Assembly: GCF_949987515.2 (NCBI RefSeq)
Contig: NC_082700.1
Span: forward strand, 35,675,380 to 35,739,379
From: Delphinus delphis
Taxonomy: Eukaryota; Chordata; Mammalia; Artiodactyla; Delphinidae
DNA length: 64,000 nucleotides
Direction of reading: 5' to 3'
Shown: positions 37,815-49,079 of the stretch, one piece after another
Numbering within the stretch: position 1 is the first letter of the stretch
Layout: each line of letters starts with the position of its first letter
The notes under the pieces: generated by a model
What the model was told of the DNA's origin: nothing
What the model saw: only the letters and a program-made list of their open reading frames with translations
The model's database searches: none
Program-made: the position numbers and the translations under genes

Positions 37815-37856
37815 ACAACCTCTTTTCCAATGTCCTGGCTCTTTGCAAAAGCAGCA
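37815..37856 (-). pseudogene. Provirus nucleocapsid CCHC zinc knuckle (motif intact)
   Basis: Fourteen codons read CCFCKEPGHWKRGC: a C-X2-C-X4-H-X4-C zinc knuckle with all four metal ligands present. Such knuckles in the nucleocapsid part of Gag bind viral RNA. Gammaretrovirus-type elements usually have one, as here. The surrounding gag frame is broken. Confidence 0.85.
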
Positions 37857-38341
37857 GAAACTTGAAGAGATTTGCTTTTGTTTAGGGACCTTCACCTGCT
37901 GGAGCAAAGATTAAAAATTTTAGCTTTCTTCCTTTTAGGAGACTCATCTAGAGTGAGAAAGAGCTAGTGTGCCAGATTAACTGAATCTGAAGTAGGCAGT
38001 TTCCCATTCCATCCTGATCTTTTTTACTAGAAGGGAAAGGTCCCAATTCAGCCCATTAATAAACATACAGTTAAAAGCTACCCTGGTGGAATCAACATTT
38101 GAAAGAAGAGCAGAATTTTTAAAAAAATCTAAAGGCAATTGTAATATTCATGAACAGGTTCATCATATTTTTGTGTACAACACTGAATTTTGATCCAACC
38201 AACGGGCTTTGGAAAAGCTCTAGGAATTGTTCCATGAAGGTGCCTAGTGATTGCCTGAATGTGATCATATAATAAATTTAGTGGGCTGATCTCCCAGTTG
38301 TAATTCTAGAGACCTTTCAGGATTTTTCAAGTTTGCTGATT

Positions 38342-38815
38342 TTATCCAATGCTGGGCCTGACTTCATTGACAAGTTTACGAACTAGCTGATATAAGTTGG
38401 AGAAATCAGGTTGATAAATCTGAATGTGTAAATTAAATTCCTCTGCAAATCTATGAGGATCTTTGGTTACTTTGGGAAGATTTTTGACTATGGCTTTAGT
38501 CCAGGGAATGTAAGAAGTTAAGGGTTTAACCTCTGGATCCTCAGAAGACTTAATTTTAAAGTGACGGGTTTTGATAAATTCAAAAGCAAAGGCATTGTGG
38601 AGGGTTTCAGTGAAAAGGGGAAGTTTGGCAAGAGAATTACTATAGGGAACCTGAAGGCATAGAGGAGGTATAGGTGGCATAAAAGGAAAGGAGGAAGATG
38701 GTACCGCAGGCAGGGCTGGAGCACAAGGAGCTGAGGGAGAGAGATAAGATGGCACCAGAGGTGGAGCCTGAGACAAAGAAACCAGGGAAGAAAAGTACGA
38801 GGCTTCAGAAGTCAT
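38342..38815 (-). pseudogene. Provirus gag remnant (proline-rich segment and start of capsid)
   Basis: A 157-codon reverse frame. Residues about 15-60 are rich in P and S (for example APPLVPSYLSPSAPCAPALP), like the spacer between matrix and capsid in gammaretroviral Gag. Residues about 95-150 read as capsid: LTSYIPWTKA, NLPKVTKDPHRFAEEF and YQPDFSNLYQLVRKLV. These are the 'W...D...L...P...DP..F...' blocks of class I ERV capsid. The frame stops before the capsid is complete. The listed start is not a well-supported Gag initiation site, and matrix sequence upstream is not in this frame. Confidence 0.75.
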
Positions 38816-39364
38816 TTTATCTTTCTTTGATTGTTTGCCTCAGAAAACTTTAAAATCTTAATTTGCAGATAAGATATTTTATGCTCCTGATAATGTTTGC
38901 AAGCCTCATAATACCAATTGGAATAGCATTCCATTCAGTTTGGGGAATTTTAGAGCAGTGGTTGTCTAATTTGTTTTTAAGAATAGTAAGTTTGAAGATT
39001 TCAAAAGTTCCTCATAATAGTGATTGGTATTCTAAATTGCCTTTGGTCAGGTTGATTCATTTAGTTAGAAATGTGCATGAGAAAAGGCTATTTTTCTCAA
39101 ACATAAAATCAGCCAGGGTCCCTTAGGGGCCACCTTCACAATATTTAGATAACTGGGATTGCATTTCTCAGAGGTTTTCTACAGAGTAAGAGACTACATT
39201 TCAAACAGCCTAAATAGCTCAAGCAGCTTAAGAAGGTGACCAGCTCAAACAGTTCAAACAGCCTGCAGGACTAATACTAGCTAGTTCTACATGAACAGTC
39301 TGGTCCTAAGGAAGCCAGGTTGAAAGTTGTGCTTAGCACAGTTTCAATGAAAGAGCCCCTGTCC

Positions 39365-39450
39365 CCAAATGAATGGGCTGAAGGCTAACCAGTTTCTGGA
39401 GGAACAGCCCCCATTCCAAAATTATGGGCTGAAGGCTAACCAGTACCAGA
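39365..39450 (-). repeat. Tandem repeat in provirus leader
   Basis: The phrase 'atgggctgaaggctaaccag' occurs at about 39373 and again at about 39424, 51 bases apart, with similar sequence between ('tggaggaacagcccc'/'atggaacagtct'). It lies between primer site and gag, where packaging signals normally sit. Confidence 0.85.
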
Positions 39451-39715
39451 TGGAACAGTCTGATTTCATAATCAGGCTGTAGGGCCAAACAAGTACTCAC
39501 ACACAGAACAAGGCCTTAATCAGGAAGTACAATACCTTAAAATAGATCTTGTCTAAAACCCAGAGAGCTTCAAAATGCAAAGAGTTCAAAAGCTTGGATC
39601 ATGGGAAAAATTTACCCTCCAGCTCCAGGTACAACTCAGTGAGCAACAATGGGCTCATTACAGGTACCACACCTGTTTGGTCAACAGTCTTAGAGTCATC
39701 GAGGGTCTTCTCTGG

Positions 39716-39733
39716 ATCCTGTATGGGCCACCA
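39716..39733 (-). other. Primer-binding site, tRNA-Ile-like
   Basis: On the reverse strand, TGGTGGCCCATACAGGAT lies six bases after the end of the 5' LTR. It resembles the complement of the 3' end of tRNA-Ile(AAU) (TGGTGGCCCGTACGGGGA), with two G-to-A changes and one missing base. G-to-A changes of this kind are also what CpG decay produces. No other tRNA I can recall fits as well. Confidence 0.75.
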
Positions 39734-39739
39734 AAACAC

Positions 39740-40123
39740 TGACTTAAAACAAATAGACTGCCAGTTATTTCTCCAGTACAAAAAAAAAAAAAAAAAAAAA
39801 AAAAGGGTTTATTCTGGATCAGCAGAGAGTTGCAATGCAGTGTCTCCCACAATGGTGAGCCACATGCAAGTGCCCAGCAAAAACGGAGAGGAGAACTCTT
39901 ATAGAGTAGAAAAGGAAGTTGGGAGAGTTAAAATAAACAAAGAGTCTGTAGCTTTTCATTGGCTGAGTTGTGACAGTCTCTCATTGGCTGAGCTCTTGAC
40001 AGCAAGAAGAGGGAGCCATTTTTCCTTCCTGTTGGGCTCTACTATCACCATAGCACGTGAGAGCTCCCTCTTCTAGTTCCTGACTCTATTTTCATTGAGG
40101 TATCTGTTTATTATTTTTTTACA
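39740..40123 (-). repeat. 5' LTR of the provirus, with A-run insertion
   Basis: On the reverse strand it begins TGTAAAAAAATAA and ends TTAAGTCA. It contains a TATA-like box (TATAAG, 39898-39903) and, about 90 bases on, the poly(A) signal AATAAA (39808-39813), giving a normal U3-R-U5 order. An A run of about 26 bases (39779-39804 on the + strand) follows the signal and is missing in the 3' LTR. Confidence 0.88.
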
Positions 40124-42589
40124 TAAAAAGTCCATATTTTAAGTGAGTCTAGAAAATTGTGGAACTGGATACAAAAAAGGTTAAATGAGCCATAAGGAAG
40201 TTCATGTTGAGAGTAAGCAAAACAAATTCTCCTATATTTGAAGAATTGGAATATATGACTGGAGTATAAAGGACTGGTTTGAAATAAGGGGAAAATGAAG
40301 CTGCACAGGGAAAAGGGTGCCTTACTGAAGTATTTGGACACTTTTTTTTTAATGGCAAATCATTCATGTTTTAACTGTAGCAAGACAAATTCAGCTTTTT
40401 AATTTAAGTAATATTCCAGCAACAAATGTTTTTGAGGGCAAATGATATTCCTGTATTTGGACATATAATGGGAAATAAATCCAAAAGAGTTTTTGCACTT
40501 ATAGTACTTAAAGCCTAATGGAGAATACAGATATTAAATAAGCAATTTAAATAAATCTTGATCAGAGGAATTACTGGAAAATTACAGATTTCAGTGAAAA
40601 CTCAAGTACATGAATTCAGTTCTAAATATTGAGTTTGAGGTACTTATGGGCCATATAGAAATAAATGTTCTTACAGTCATTTGGCTCTATGGGGCTGACC
40701 CTGAGGAGGAAGGTGGGCTTTGGAGAAAAAGACATATCTATTAAAATGGTATATGGATGAACTGGAGTAAATGAGAGTCCAGGATGAGTTCAGACCAAGG
40801 CCTTAGAGAATAATTTGGTGCAAAGGACCATAACAAGGGGAAATACAAAAGGTCATTCCCCAAAGTAGGACTGAAAAGCAAGTCTGGAGAAGTAGGAGGA
40901 AGACTGCAGAAGAAAACATGAGAGGGTCAAAAAGGATTATGGTCAAGTAAAGTGAGAATTCAGAAACTGTGATATTTTTGTGCTTTTTTAATACAATCTT
41001 AATGAAATGGTATTGAAAATAATAATTACATTTGGTTGAAAAGTGAATGAAAGTTAAAGAAGTTGAAGCAAGAATTATACAGAATCATTTTGAGGAGCTT
41101 AACATCAGAGAAAAAAATTTACTGGAGGATAATATTGAGTGGAGGAATTTTTGTTTTAAATTATAAATGCTTGAGCATGTACATGAAGTAATCCAACTGT
41201 GGTGAGGGAGAATCTTTCATATGTGAACATGGGTGTGTAATTATATATAAATATGTAGAAATGATTCCATGTAATGCAGTTTGATTATTTGAATATTTTG
41301 TTTGAACAACTATAAGATGTCTTACTTTTCCAGAGCCTGATTTTTCTAAGTGCCTTTCAGTCCTACCAGTTGGATGTTTAAATGTATTTGTGACTTATCA
41401 ATCTTTCATTCATTTTTTAATTTGGATAGTGCAAGTATGGAAAAAGGTAAGCTTCAACTTCAGTAAGGGAAAGTGGATAAGAATAAGTGCCCTGTTCTGA
41501 TCCAAATGAATTAAGTTATCTGTGTCCTCCCTCATCTGAAGACAAAACAAAGTTTAAGGAATTGCATAGGAATGTAAAACAATATGTTTTATTTCCTGAA
41601 GAATCTCCAGAGGTCTTTCACGTATGATGTCATGCACAATAGGGCACAAGAGCTGCCAACAGAAGACTTAGCAGGGACCACGACCCTAACAAATATGGCC
41701 ACCAAAAGCCATTATCATTTGAAACTGATCCAGAAAACAAGAATAGCTTTTGGAATATGCTTCCACCAAGAACATCTGAGGACTACAAGGAACAGCCATT
41801 ATGAGTTGAGTATCAGGAGCTGCTATCACATGGGGAATAAAAGTTTAGTGATTCTGCAGGCAGCCACCATCAGGAGTCATTATTAAATGCCACACTGGGG
41901 GAAAAGTTTTGCTGATAAGTGTTCCCCTAGGATCAGAAACTTCATGGTTTGAATAAGAGGTTTTATTGCTCAGAAAGCTTTGCACTGCTGACAATAGAGA
42001 AAGAATAACTCCTAAAAGAGATGGCCTATGTGGTTTTCTTTTAATTCCTATAGCACTCAAGTTCTTTATTATTATTATTTTAAAATCCTTGTTATTATTT
42101 TCTTTTACTCTATTCACACATAATAAAAACTATTCAGTGAAAAGTGAAAAACTCTTTTTCTTAGGAAACTTGATGTTAAAAAAAAATGAGCCAGAGACCT
42201 TGAAGACTGAGCTCTTGATGGACCACACTGTCCATGAAAACAAGATTTTCCAAACTCTGAAACATTGATAGAAATGTTTTAATGTTTCCATGCATTATAT
42301 GCAGTAAAAGTACAACTATCAGAGATTATTTTAGTTCAAATTTCTTTTAAAATTATATGGAATATGTGTTCTTTTTAAGCATTAAAATCTTTTCTGGGGG
42401 AGACTTATGGTTATAAAAAAATACTTTGTAGCAGACTAATCCACTAAGAGCTACTGGAAAGTTTGGATAAAATTAGTTACAAAACAAAAGCTGTTTGAAG
42501 GTATCATAGAACAAATAAAACAGCCAAGATTAAACAATCTGAGTTTTGATATTCCCATTTTGAGAATGGGACTAACAGTTTATTCTTTA
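40124..42589. other. No recognised gene; old repeat near 40590-40860
   Basis: The 40590-40860 part ('gagtttgaggtacttatgggcc', 'ctgaccctgaggaggaagg') resembles the dispersed repeat at 54380. ORFs at 40111-40367, 41584-41886, 41845-42117 and 41966-42268 lack any domain. The 41584-41886 ORF crosses short degenerate repeats of 'agccattat'. Confidence 0.4.
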
Positions 42590-42845
42590 TAGAAGGTGAT
42601 GATAATGATGGTGATGATTGCTGATATTTATACAGTATATACTGTATGTTGATATTGGAAGGACTACATTTGCTTGCTTTTGTTCAATAGTGCCATGTTA
42701 TTGCTACTCTTATTATATCTCTTTCACAAATGGGAAAACATCTAATAAATGTTACAACCTGGATTTGAATATAATTTTCTCTGACTCCAGGGATTTAGTG
42801 TTTAATCAGTCTGCCAGGGAGCCTTTCTGCATATCAGAAACAAAA
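42590..42845 (-). repeat. MIR SINE, reverse strand
   Basis: 'cttattatatctctttcacaaatgggaaaac', 'aacctggatttgaatataa' and 'ctgactccaggga..tagtg' in this order match reverse-complement MIR. Confidence 0.65.
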
Positions 42846-42884
42846 TAGGTCAAGCAACCAGCGAAGTGCCTGTGTCACAGAAGA

Positions 42885-43028
42885 TGCTCCATATCCACAA
42901 TAAGCCTGTTCCATATCATGTCCCTTGTTCCTGCTGTTCCCTGTGCTCATCTCTTTATCTGTAATGCTTTTTACAAATTGGTTTTCAAGATTTGTTTCCT
43001 CATTTCATTTAAGTTTCTATGTAAATAT
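42885..43028 (+). repeat. L2 LINE, left part (split by LTR)
   Basis: 'ccttgttcctgctgttccctgtgctcatctc' and 'aagatttgtttcctcatttcattt' follow the L2 late-ORF/3' pattern ('cctggaatgc...'). It ends at the 'atat' target duplication of the inserted LTR and resumes at 43541. Confidence 0.6.
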
Positions 43029-43540
43029 TGTAACAGAGAAGAACAAACCTGACTCCCTATTGGATCTATTCCATTAGCTCTAATCTTTGTGTTCTGTTGA
43101 CTGTTTTTAGTCATGCTGGCTCTGTACCTTTGTGAAAGAATGTTTCCCATAACCTGAAATATACATGATAGACTATTCTCAGGGCTCTGACCTTCAAGAG
43201 TCCATTCATATAGAGATAAAAAAGTTGTAGAACAGAGAATAACACTTGTCTGGTTGGAGGTTTATAGGAATATCATGATCAGACTTAGGTGGACAGCTGC
43301 AATAACAAAGGATCTTCACACCCCCTCCAGGGTCTGGCTGGAACCAAGAAATTTGCTTCAATTTGCAATTTGAAGCCTGAAATCTAACTTCAGTAAATGG
43401 TTCTTTGGGACACTAGTCCACCACCTTCTTGTTCTGCTGGCTTTCAGAATAAAGTTACTATTCTTTTCCCCAACATCTCATCTCTTCATTTATTGGCCTG
43501 TCGTGTGTCCAGCTGTATGGAGGCGTGGGACTCGGTAACA
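43029..43540 (+). mobile_element. Class I ERV solo LTR with 4-bp target duplication
   Basis: A 512-bp element beginning TGTAACAGAG and ending CTCGGTAACA. The 4-bp 'atat' flanks both sides (43025-43028, 43541-43544), the duplication size of gammaretrovirus-like ERVs. A poly(A) signal (AATAAA in 'cagaataaagttac', near 43448) is followed by a U5-like section. No internal region, so it is the product of recombination between LTRs. Family not named. Confidence 0.75.
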
Positions 43541-43770
43541 ATATCAACTCTTCAGAGTTCTTTCCTGATCTCACTAACTAAAATAGCATCTTTATTATTT
43601 CTACCCTCTTACTTTGTTGCTTACATTACATTAACCATTATTTAACTTATTATTATTGTATGAAAATATAAAAGTAAACATTAAATATATAATGTGTCTC
43701 ACTCACACGCTGTAAGCTCTATAGGTTATGGACATTTCCATACCTAGAAGAGTTCCTGATTCCTGATTTA
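43541..43770 (+). repeat. L2 LINE, right part
   Basis: 'ttctttcctgatctcac', 'ctttgttgcttacattacattaacc' and 'gctgtaagctctataggttatgga' are the expected continuation of the L2 3' region after 42885-43028. Confidence 0.6.
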
Positions 43771-44378
43771 TAGAACATATTTACAATATTTTTTATGGTA
43801 TTAAACTAATAGTATTTATTGCCAAAACCTAAAAATGGCAAAATTAAAACCACCAGATCAGTGAAATGGTATTTAGTAAAATTTTATTGTGCATATAAGA
43901 ACAGTTCATGAACTGAAAGCTTTCAAATGCAAAGCTGATATGAAACTCAGGGTCATGATGTTACAGGATGGTTTATAAAGTGAAAATTGTTTAAACTTTT
44001 AGACTGATTGGTTATTACAATGGGGGTTTCCAGGTGGGAAGGGATTGATTAAAACTGATTGTCTTATATCATTTTTAGGAATATGACATGTTTCTTTTAT
44101 AATTATTAGAGGCATTTACAGGAAATAATCTAAGTTGAAATAAGTTATATTTAGTTTTGCTTATGTAGCTTAAATAGATTTTTCCATTCAGAATTTTCAA
44201 GTCTGGTCTCCATTTTGTATTTAATTTTAACACTACTTTCATTATTTAAATTACTATAAGTTGAATAAAAAAACTATACCCCAATAAAAAAAAATAAAAT
44301 TCAAGATATTGTTTTAAAAAAGAGGTAATATATATAAAGCATAAAATTAAAAATGGAAACACTATAAAGTATAATGGT
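43771..44378. other. No recognised feature
   Basis: AT-rich sequence; 'aactataccccaataaaaaa' at about 44270 could be a minute L1 tail, but is too short to call. Confidence 0.4.
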
Positions 44379-44730
44379 TGTATTAGTCAAGGTTCTCAGA
44401 ATACAGAACCATATATTTGTAATTCACTCTGGGTTAAAATTCCTGAGAACCAGTGGAGCCAATGTCTGAAGGTAGCAGAAGATGCATATCCCAGCTCAAA
44501 CGGAGAGATAAAATTATCCCTTCTTCTGCCTCTTTGTTTATTCAGGCTTTCAGTGAATGTACTGGATGATGCCCAACTGCATTTGTGAGGATGATCTTTA
44601 CTCACTCTACTGATCCAAATGCTAATCTCTCCTGGAAACATCCGCATAGACACACTCAGAAATAACATTTTACCAGCTATTTGGACATCCTTTAATTCAG
44701 TCAAGTGGACACATAAAATTCACCATCACA
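44379..44730 (+). mobile_element. MLT2-type (ERVL) solo LTR
   Basis: Starts 'tgtattagtcaaggttctcag' and ends 'agtggacacataaaattcaccatcaca' in parts, with 'cctgagaaccagtggagccaatg', 'atcccagctcaaacgg' and 'actgatccaaatgctaatctc' between: the order of MLT2. Flanking 5-bp sequences 'atggt' (44374-44378) and 'atagt' (44731-44735) agree at four of five bases, as expected for an old ERVL target duplication. Confidence 0.85.
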
Positions 44731-47700
44731 ATAGTAATACAGTAAAGTGTGAAAAATATCATAAGCCAACTTCAAAAATGAATAGAGAAACCATAAATGT
44801 TAAAATAGTCTCAGTGTGTTAGGGTTCTGGGTTGTCTTATTGTTTGGTTCTTTATTTATTGGATCCCAAATAGAATAATTAAATGAGTGTCATTCTTGTT
44901 ACTCATTATATCATTTGCTTAATGACAATACTCCTAATTCATAAATGAGGAAACTGGAGTTTTTGGTAACTAATTATTATGTATGCTTTAAAAGGTTTAA
45001 CCAAAATTAAATTTGTACTCATGTTATGAGTCTAAAATCTTCTTTACTTTTGAAAAGTACTATTAAAAACATTACCTTCACCTAATAAACAACACATCTA
45101 AGTATTTTATGACTAAAGTACATATTAAATTATTTAAAAAAATTTTTTTTAGTTTTCTGCCTATTGTGTCTTATTTTATTAGATATTCAAGACATATTGT
45201 GTCAATATAGTATTTTCTCTCTCCTGTGGTTACAAAATGTAGCTTGTTTTTAGAGGGGACAGAAAACTGAGATCAAATCACAAAGGCATTTTACCTGTCA
45301 CAGACTAGAAGCATACCACAGAGAGCAAAACTGATGGTACTGTGCATCTGTGAATTGAACATTTCATGGCTCAAAGCCACTAGACTCTTTTCTGCATGAT
45401 CAACTAACTAATTGCTGTACTTGGCCTTTTCTATTCTCTTCAATTAATGCAATGCACAATTGCACATAGCAACAGAGTCACCCATACAGAACAGAATCTG
45501 GGCCAGAATTAGGCTCTAAATCCCAGAAGCACCTGTTACAAATATAAAATGTCCAGATGGTCCAGTCTTTGTGGGGAAGTGTCAAGCATTGACTTATCTG
45601 TCTTTCTTACTTTTGGTTTAAGGTCAAAAACATGGTCTGTTGGAAGCAGGGAGCCAAATAAAAATCATAAAAAATACCTAGGATTAGTGCAGAAACTTCT
45701 CAATTTGTTTATCTAAATCTTTATTGCCCAGTGGAGCTCATTGTTATCATTTTCTAAGCATGCAAATGGGATTAGTCCATAATTACATGGCAGGCTTCAG
45801 TATAATTAGATAGATTTATTTAAACACAGCTGTAAATCATAAAAATGTGAAATATTTGCTGATTGTAAATTCAGCAGTTTGTATATTCAAACTTTAGTCT
45901 TCAATCAACTTCATTGTTCTGATTTTGTCTGGGATTCTAGAAAATGCAAAATATTACCTTAGCTTAGCTCAGCTTTTTATTATTTTTGTTTATTTCAAGC
46001 ATACAGCAAAAAATGATGTTATATTATGTGTTTCAAGTGAATCTTAATGATATATAGTTTCTGTGTTCTTCCTTTTCCCTCTCATTGACATATTTAACTT
46101 GTACTTTTGTCACATGCATAATCCTTAGCAATAAGAATAAAGACTTAAGTGAACCATCTAGATACTTTGCAAATATTACAAAAGATGTTCATGTGATACA
46201 TCAAAATTTTGCTGCTTCTCATTCTCATATACTACATGATTTATTATTAACTTCTCTTGGAATTAATATTTTTTTTTGCATTTTATCTGTAAGTAAAGAG
46301 GAAAAGTTATTTTCTGAAAATAACCACTTGTCTATTTGTTAAAAACGGACTAATTTTAAAATACTGCAACCAACAGGAAAAGTGATTTTTATTGGTTTTC
46401 CTGCTCATGCCAAAGCTCTAAGGAATTTTGCTAGTAAGATGATCACACTTGCTGCCTCTCGTTTCAGATTAGGGTTGGACATAATACATATAGTACATTC
46501 TACAACTTTTATTCCAGGTCAAAATTACCAATTAACATCAGTTTATTTCTTTGCCCCTTTGATTTTTTTTCGTAAAAAGGGATACATTTTAAAGACAGTA
46601 AGTTCTAGATCTTTATTTACTTTCTTACTGAGGTTATGACAACTATGACATTTGTCTTCACACAACATTCAGAATCTAAACAGATGCACTTTATCATCAT
46701 AAGGAAATGTTACATATTCTAATGAAGTGTATTATAATTTTAAGCAGTTGAATTAGAATATCCATGGACATTGAGTTGTTTAGATTAATATGTTATTCAC
46801 TCAGAAAGCAATCATGTAAAAGCTCAAACGATTAAAAAGTAGTTTACTTAAAACATGTAAAATCTATATATTCTTAAAGAAAAGAAAAATAATTGTACTG
46901 AGAACAATATTTTTGAAGATAAATTTATTGAGATGTTCCAATTTCTACTATTTATTTAGTGAAAATCTCTTGTTTGGGAATTGACTATGGGGTAAGCAGT
47001 ATACTTAAAAATTAACATTTTAAGTTATGCACATTCATAGTGAACTTACATTTTAATATTATAGCAACAATGATAGAGCTTCTATATTGAAAGGTTAGAT
47101 TACAATTCTCATTAAAGTAAAATCAAGGTTGTGTTTTCATTTTATTCTGAAGAATAATGTGTTCCTTACTTATGAGCTAAATATACCTGCTAACCTCACT
47201 CTAAAATAGCAGAGATAGAAATATTCTCTTAGTAATATTGCTTGATACTTGTCATGAATTAAAATGGAGAAATAGAAGTTTGGCCTCACCAACTACTACC
47301 AAAAATGGAGGGAAATAGCCAAGCACCCAGTCAATATGCTTTAGCCCCAAATTCCTCCTGGAAATAACTATGAAAGCTACACAAAATATATTAAAGTATG
47401 TTTGAAGAAATCAAGGAGATAGAATTTAGGAAGAAATTACAGATGGAAATCTGTAAGAAGCAGGGACTACATAGGTTAAGCATTTAAGATATATCTATTC
47501 ATGAAAGCATAGCTGAAAAATGAAAAGTTAAGCATAACTAAATAGTCTTGGTTTGGGAACAAGAGGGTACTGTGAACTTAAATAAATCAACTTTCAGAGG
47601 GAATGAAGACTAATTTTGACTCATCCTAAACTCTCAATGGATTAAAGTGACCTGGTATTGCTAGTGCTCATAGCCTAGTGATCTAGAATTCAGTGAAATC

Positions 47701-48440
47701 CCTTTTGGAGAAAGATAACATCACACAGAGTTGCAAATTATCTGTAACATTTTCAAAACATATAGTGTAGATGTAAAAAATATTAAACATATCTTAGGAA
47801 GTTGTATGATGAAAAACAAGAGAAGTAACAGATAGTATGGAATGATACAGAGAGAAGTCAGGTGATACCAATGTCACTAAAAAATTTTTTTATTTAATTA
47901 GGCTTGATATACTTAAGGAATTAGAAGGTAATATTGACAATTTTGGCAGAAAACTAGTAACTATATAAAAACATACAAATAAACTAAAATAAAGTGCCTA
48001 ATGTATGGATATATCAATGGATTAGACAGTGCTGAATATGTATTATTACACTGGGGTATACAATAAATCCTCTCTATTTGCAGATTCCCAACTTGCAAAT
48101 TCACCTATTTGGTAAAATGTATTTGTAACTCCAAAGTCAATATTTATGGTGTTTCATGGTCATTCACTGACATAAGTTTATGCAGAACAGTGGAGATTTT
48201 GAATCACTCATGCACACATTCCCAACCGAGATCAAATAAGATAGCCCTCTGCTTCCTTGTATCAGTTCTAATATTGCAAACAAGTGTCCTTTTGTGGTCT
48301 AGTGACACATTTCTTGCATTATTGTTCTTTCTATTGCTAATTTCACTGTTTAAAATGGTCCCAAAGCAAAGTTCTTAAATGCTGTGTAGTGTTCGTAAGT
48401 GCAGAAGGCTGTGATGTGCCACATGGAGAAAATACATGTT
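44731..48440. other. No recognised gene over 3.7 kb
   Basis: Mostly AT-rich and apparently single-copy to the eye. The 45240-45560 part is less AT-rich. ORFs at 46085-46342, 46382-46639 and 48109-48378 have no recognisable domain, signal or gene-like context. Confidence 0.45.
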
Positions 48441-48454
48441 AGATAGACTTCTTT

Positions 48455-48678
48455 TTTTGTTTGTTTGTTTGTTTTGTTTTGTTTTTGCGGTACACGGGCC
48501 TCTTACTGTTGTGGCCTCTCCCGTTGCGGAGCACAGGCTCCGGATGTGCAGGCTCAGCGGCCATGGCTCACGGGCCCAGCCTCTCCACGGCATGTGGGAT
48601 CTTCCCAGACCGGGGCATGAACCCATGTCCCCTGCATCGGCAGGCAGACTCTCAACCACTGCGCCACCAGGGAAGCCC
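48455..48678 (-). mobile_element. CHR-2-type SINE, reverse strand, with TTTG-expanded tail
   Basis: Reverse complement of the full SINE, ending 'gcgccaccagggaagccc'. Its tail side has grown into a (TTTG)n-like run (48457-48486). The 14-bp target duplication 'agatagacttcttt' is identical at 48441-48454 and 48679-48692. ORFs over it are SINE translations. Confidence 0.97.
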
Positions 48679-48692
48679 AGATAGACTTCTTT

Positions 48693-49079
48693 CAAGCATG
48701 AGCTGTAGAGCTGTTAGCTATGAGTTGGATGTTGTTTAATCAACAATGTGTATTAAATAAGGTGTCTTTAAACAGAAACATGAATAAAACAAGGTTATTT
48801 ATTAAGTAATTGATAAAAATGTTTTCAGGAATATAACCCTGTATTTCCCAGGGAGCAATGATTCAGTATTCACTAATTCGGTGCCCACAGCTAACTTTAT
48901 ATAAAACATAACTACCTTGAATAAAAATAATTGACTGCCTTAGAGAAGGGAATCCAAAACATGCATAGGGAGACAAAAAGTTATAATACACAGGAAATAA
49001 TTTAGGAACCATAGGAAAGGGTCAATAATATATAAAATGTGAGGTCTCCACAAGAGAGAAATAATAAGAATGAACCCAA
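48693..49079. other. No recognised feature
   Basis: AT-rich spacer between the SINE and a forward L1. Confidence 0.45.

Larger units (their letters stand above)
34155..40123 (-). mobile_element. Class I endogenous retrovirus provirus, tRNA-Ile-type primer site, env mostly lost
   Basis: The two LTRs (34155-34521 and 39740-40123) are clearly related and in the same orientation, so this is a provirus read right to left. In order come a 5' LTR, a primer site matching tRNA-Ile, a long leader with tandem repeats, gag, a CCHC nucleocapsid knuckle, protease, reverse transcriptase, RNase H, an integrase-region remnant, a polypurine tract and a 3' LTR. At about 6 kb it is short for the class (8-9 kb), and there is almost no room for env. 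Every gene has stops or frameshifts, and the LTRs have diverged by many substitutions and small indels, so it is old and inactive. The primer type points to the ERV-I group of gammaretrovirus-like elements; that assignment is an inference. I see no clear matching target duplication at the outer ends. Confidence 0.88.

Noticed and set aside
34150..40128. Target duplication for the provirus
   Set aside because: The bases outside the two LTRs (…agtgt and taaaa…) do not match, so I claim none.
41584..41886. 100-codon ORF with repeated 'agccattat' phrases
   Set aside because: The repeats are few, irregularly spaced and degenerate. I cannot separate them from chance.
46085..46639. Two consecutive 85-codon forward ORFs
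   Set aside because: Different reading contexts, no shared domain, no coding-like composition; probably chance.
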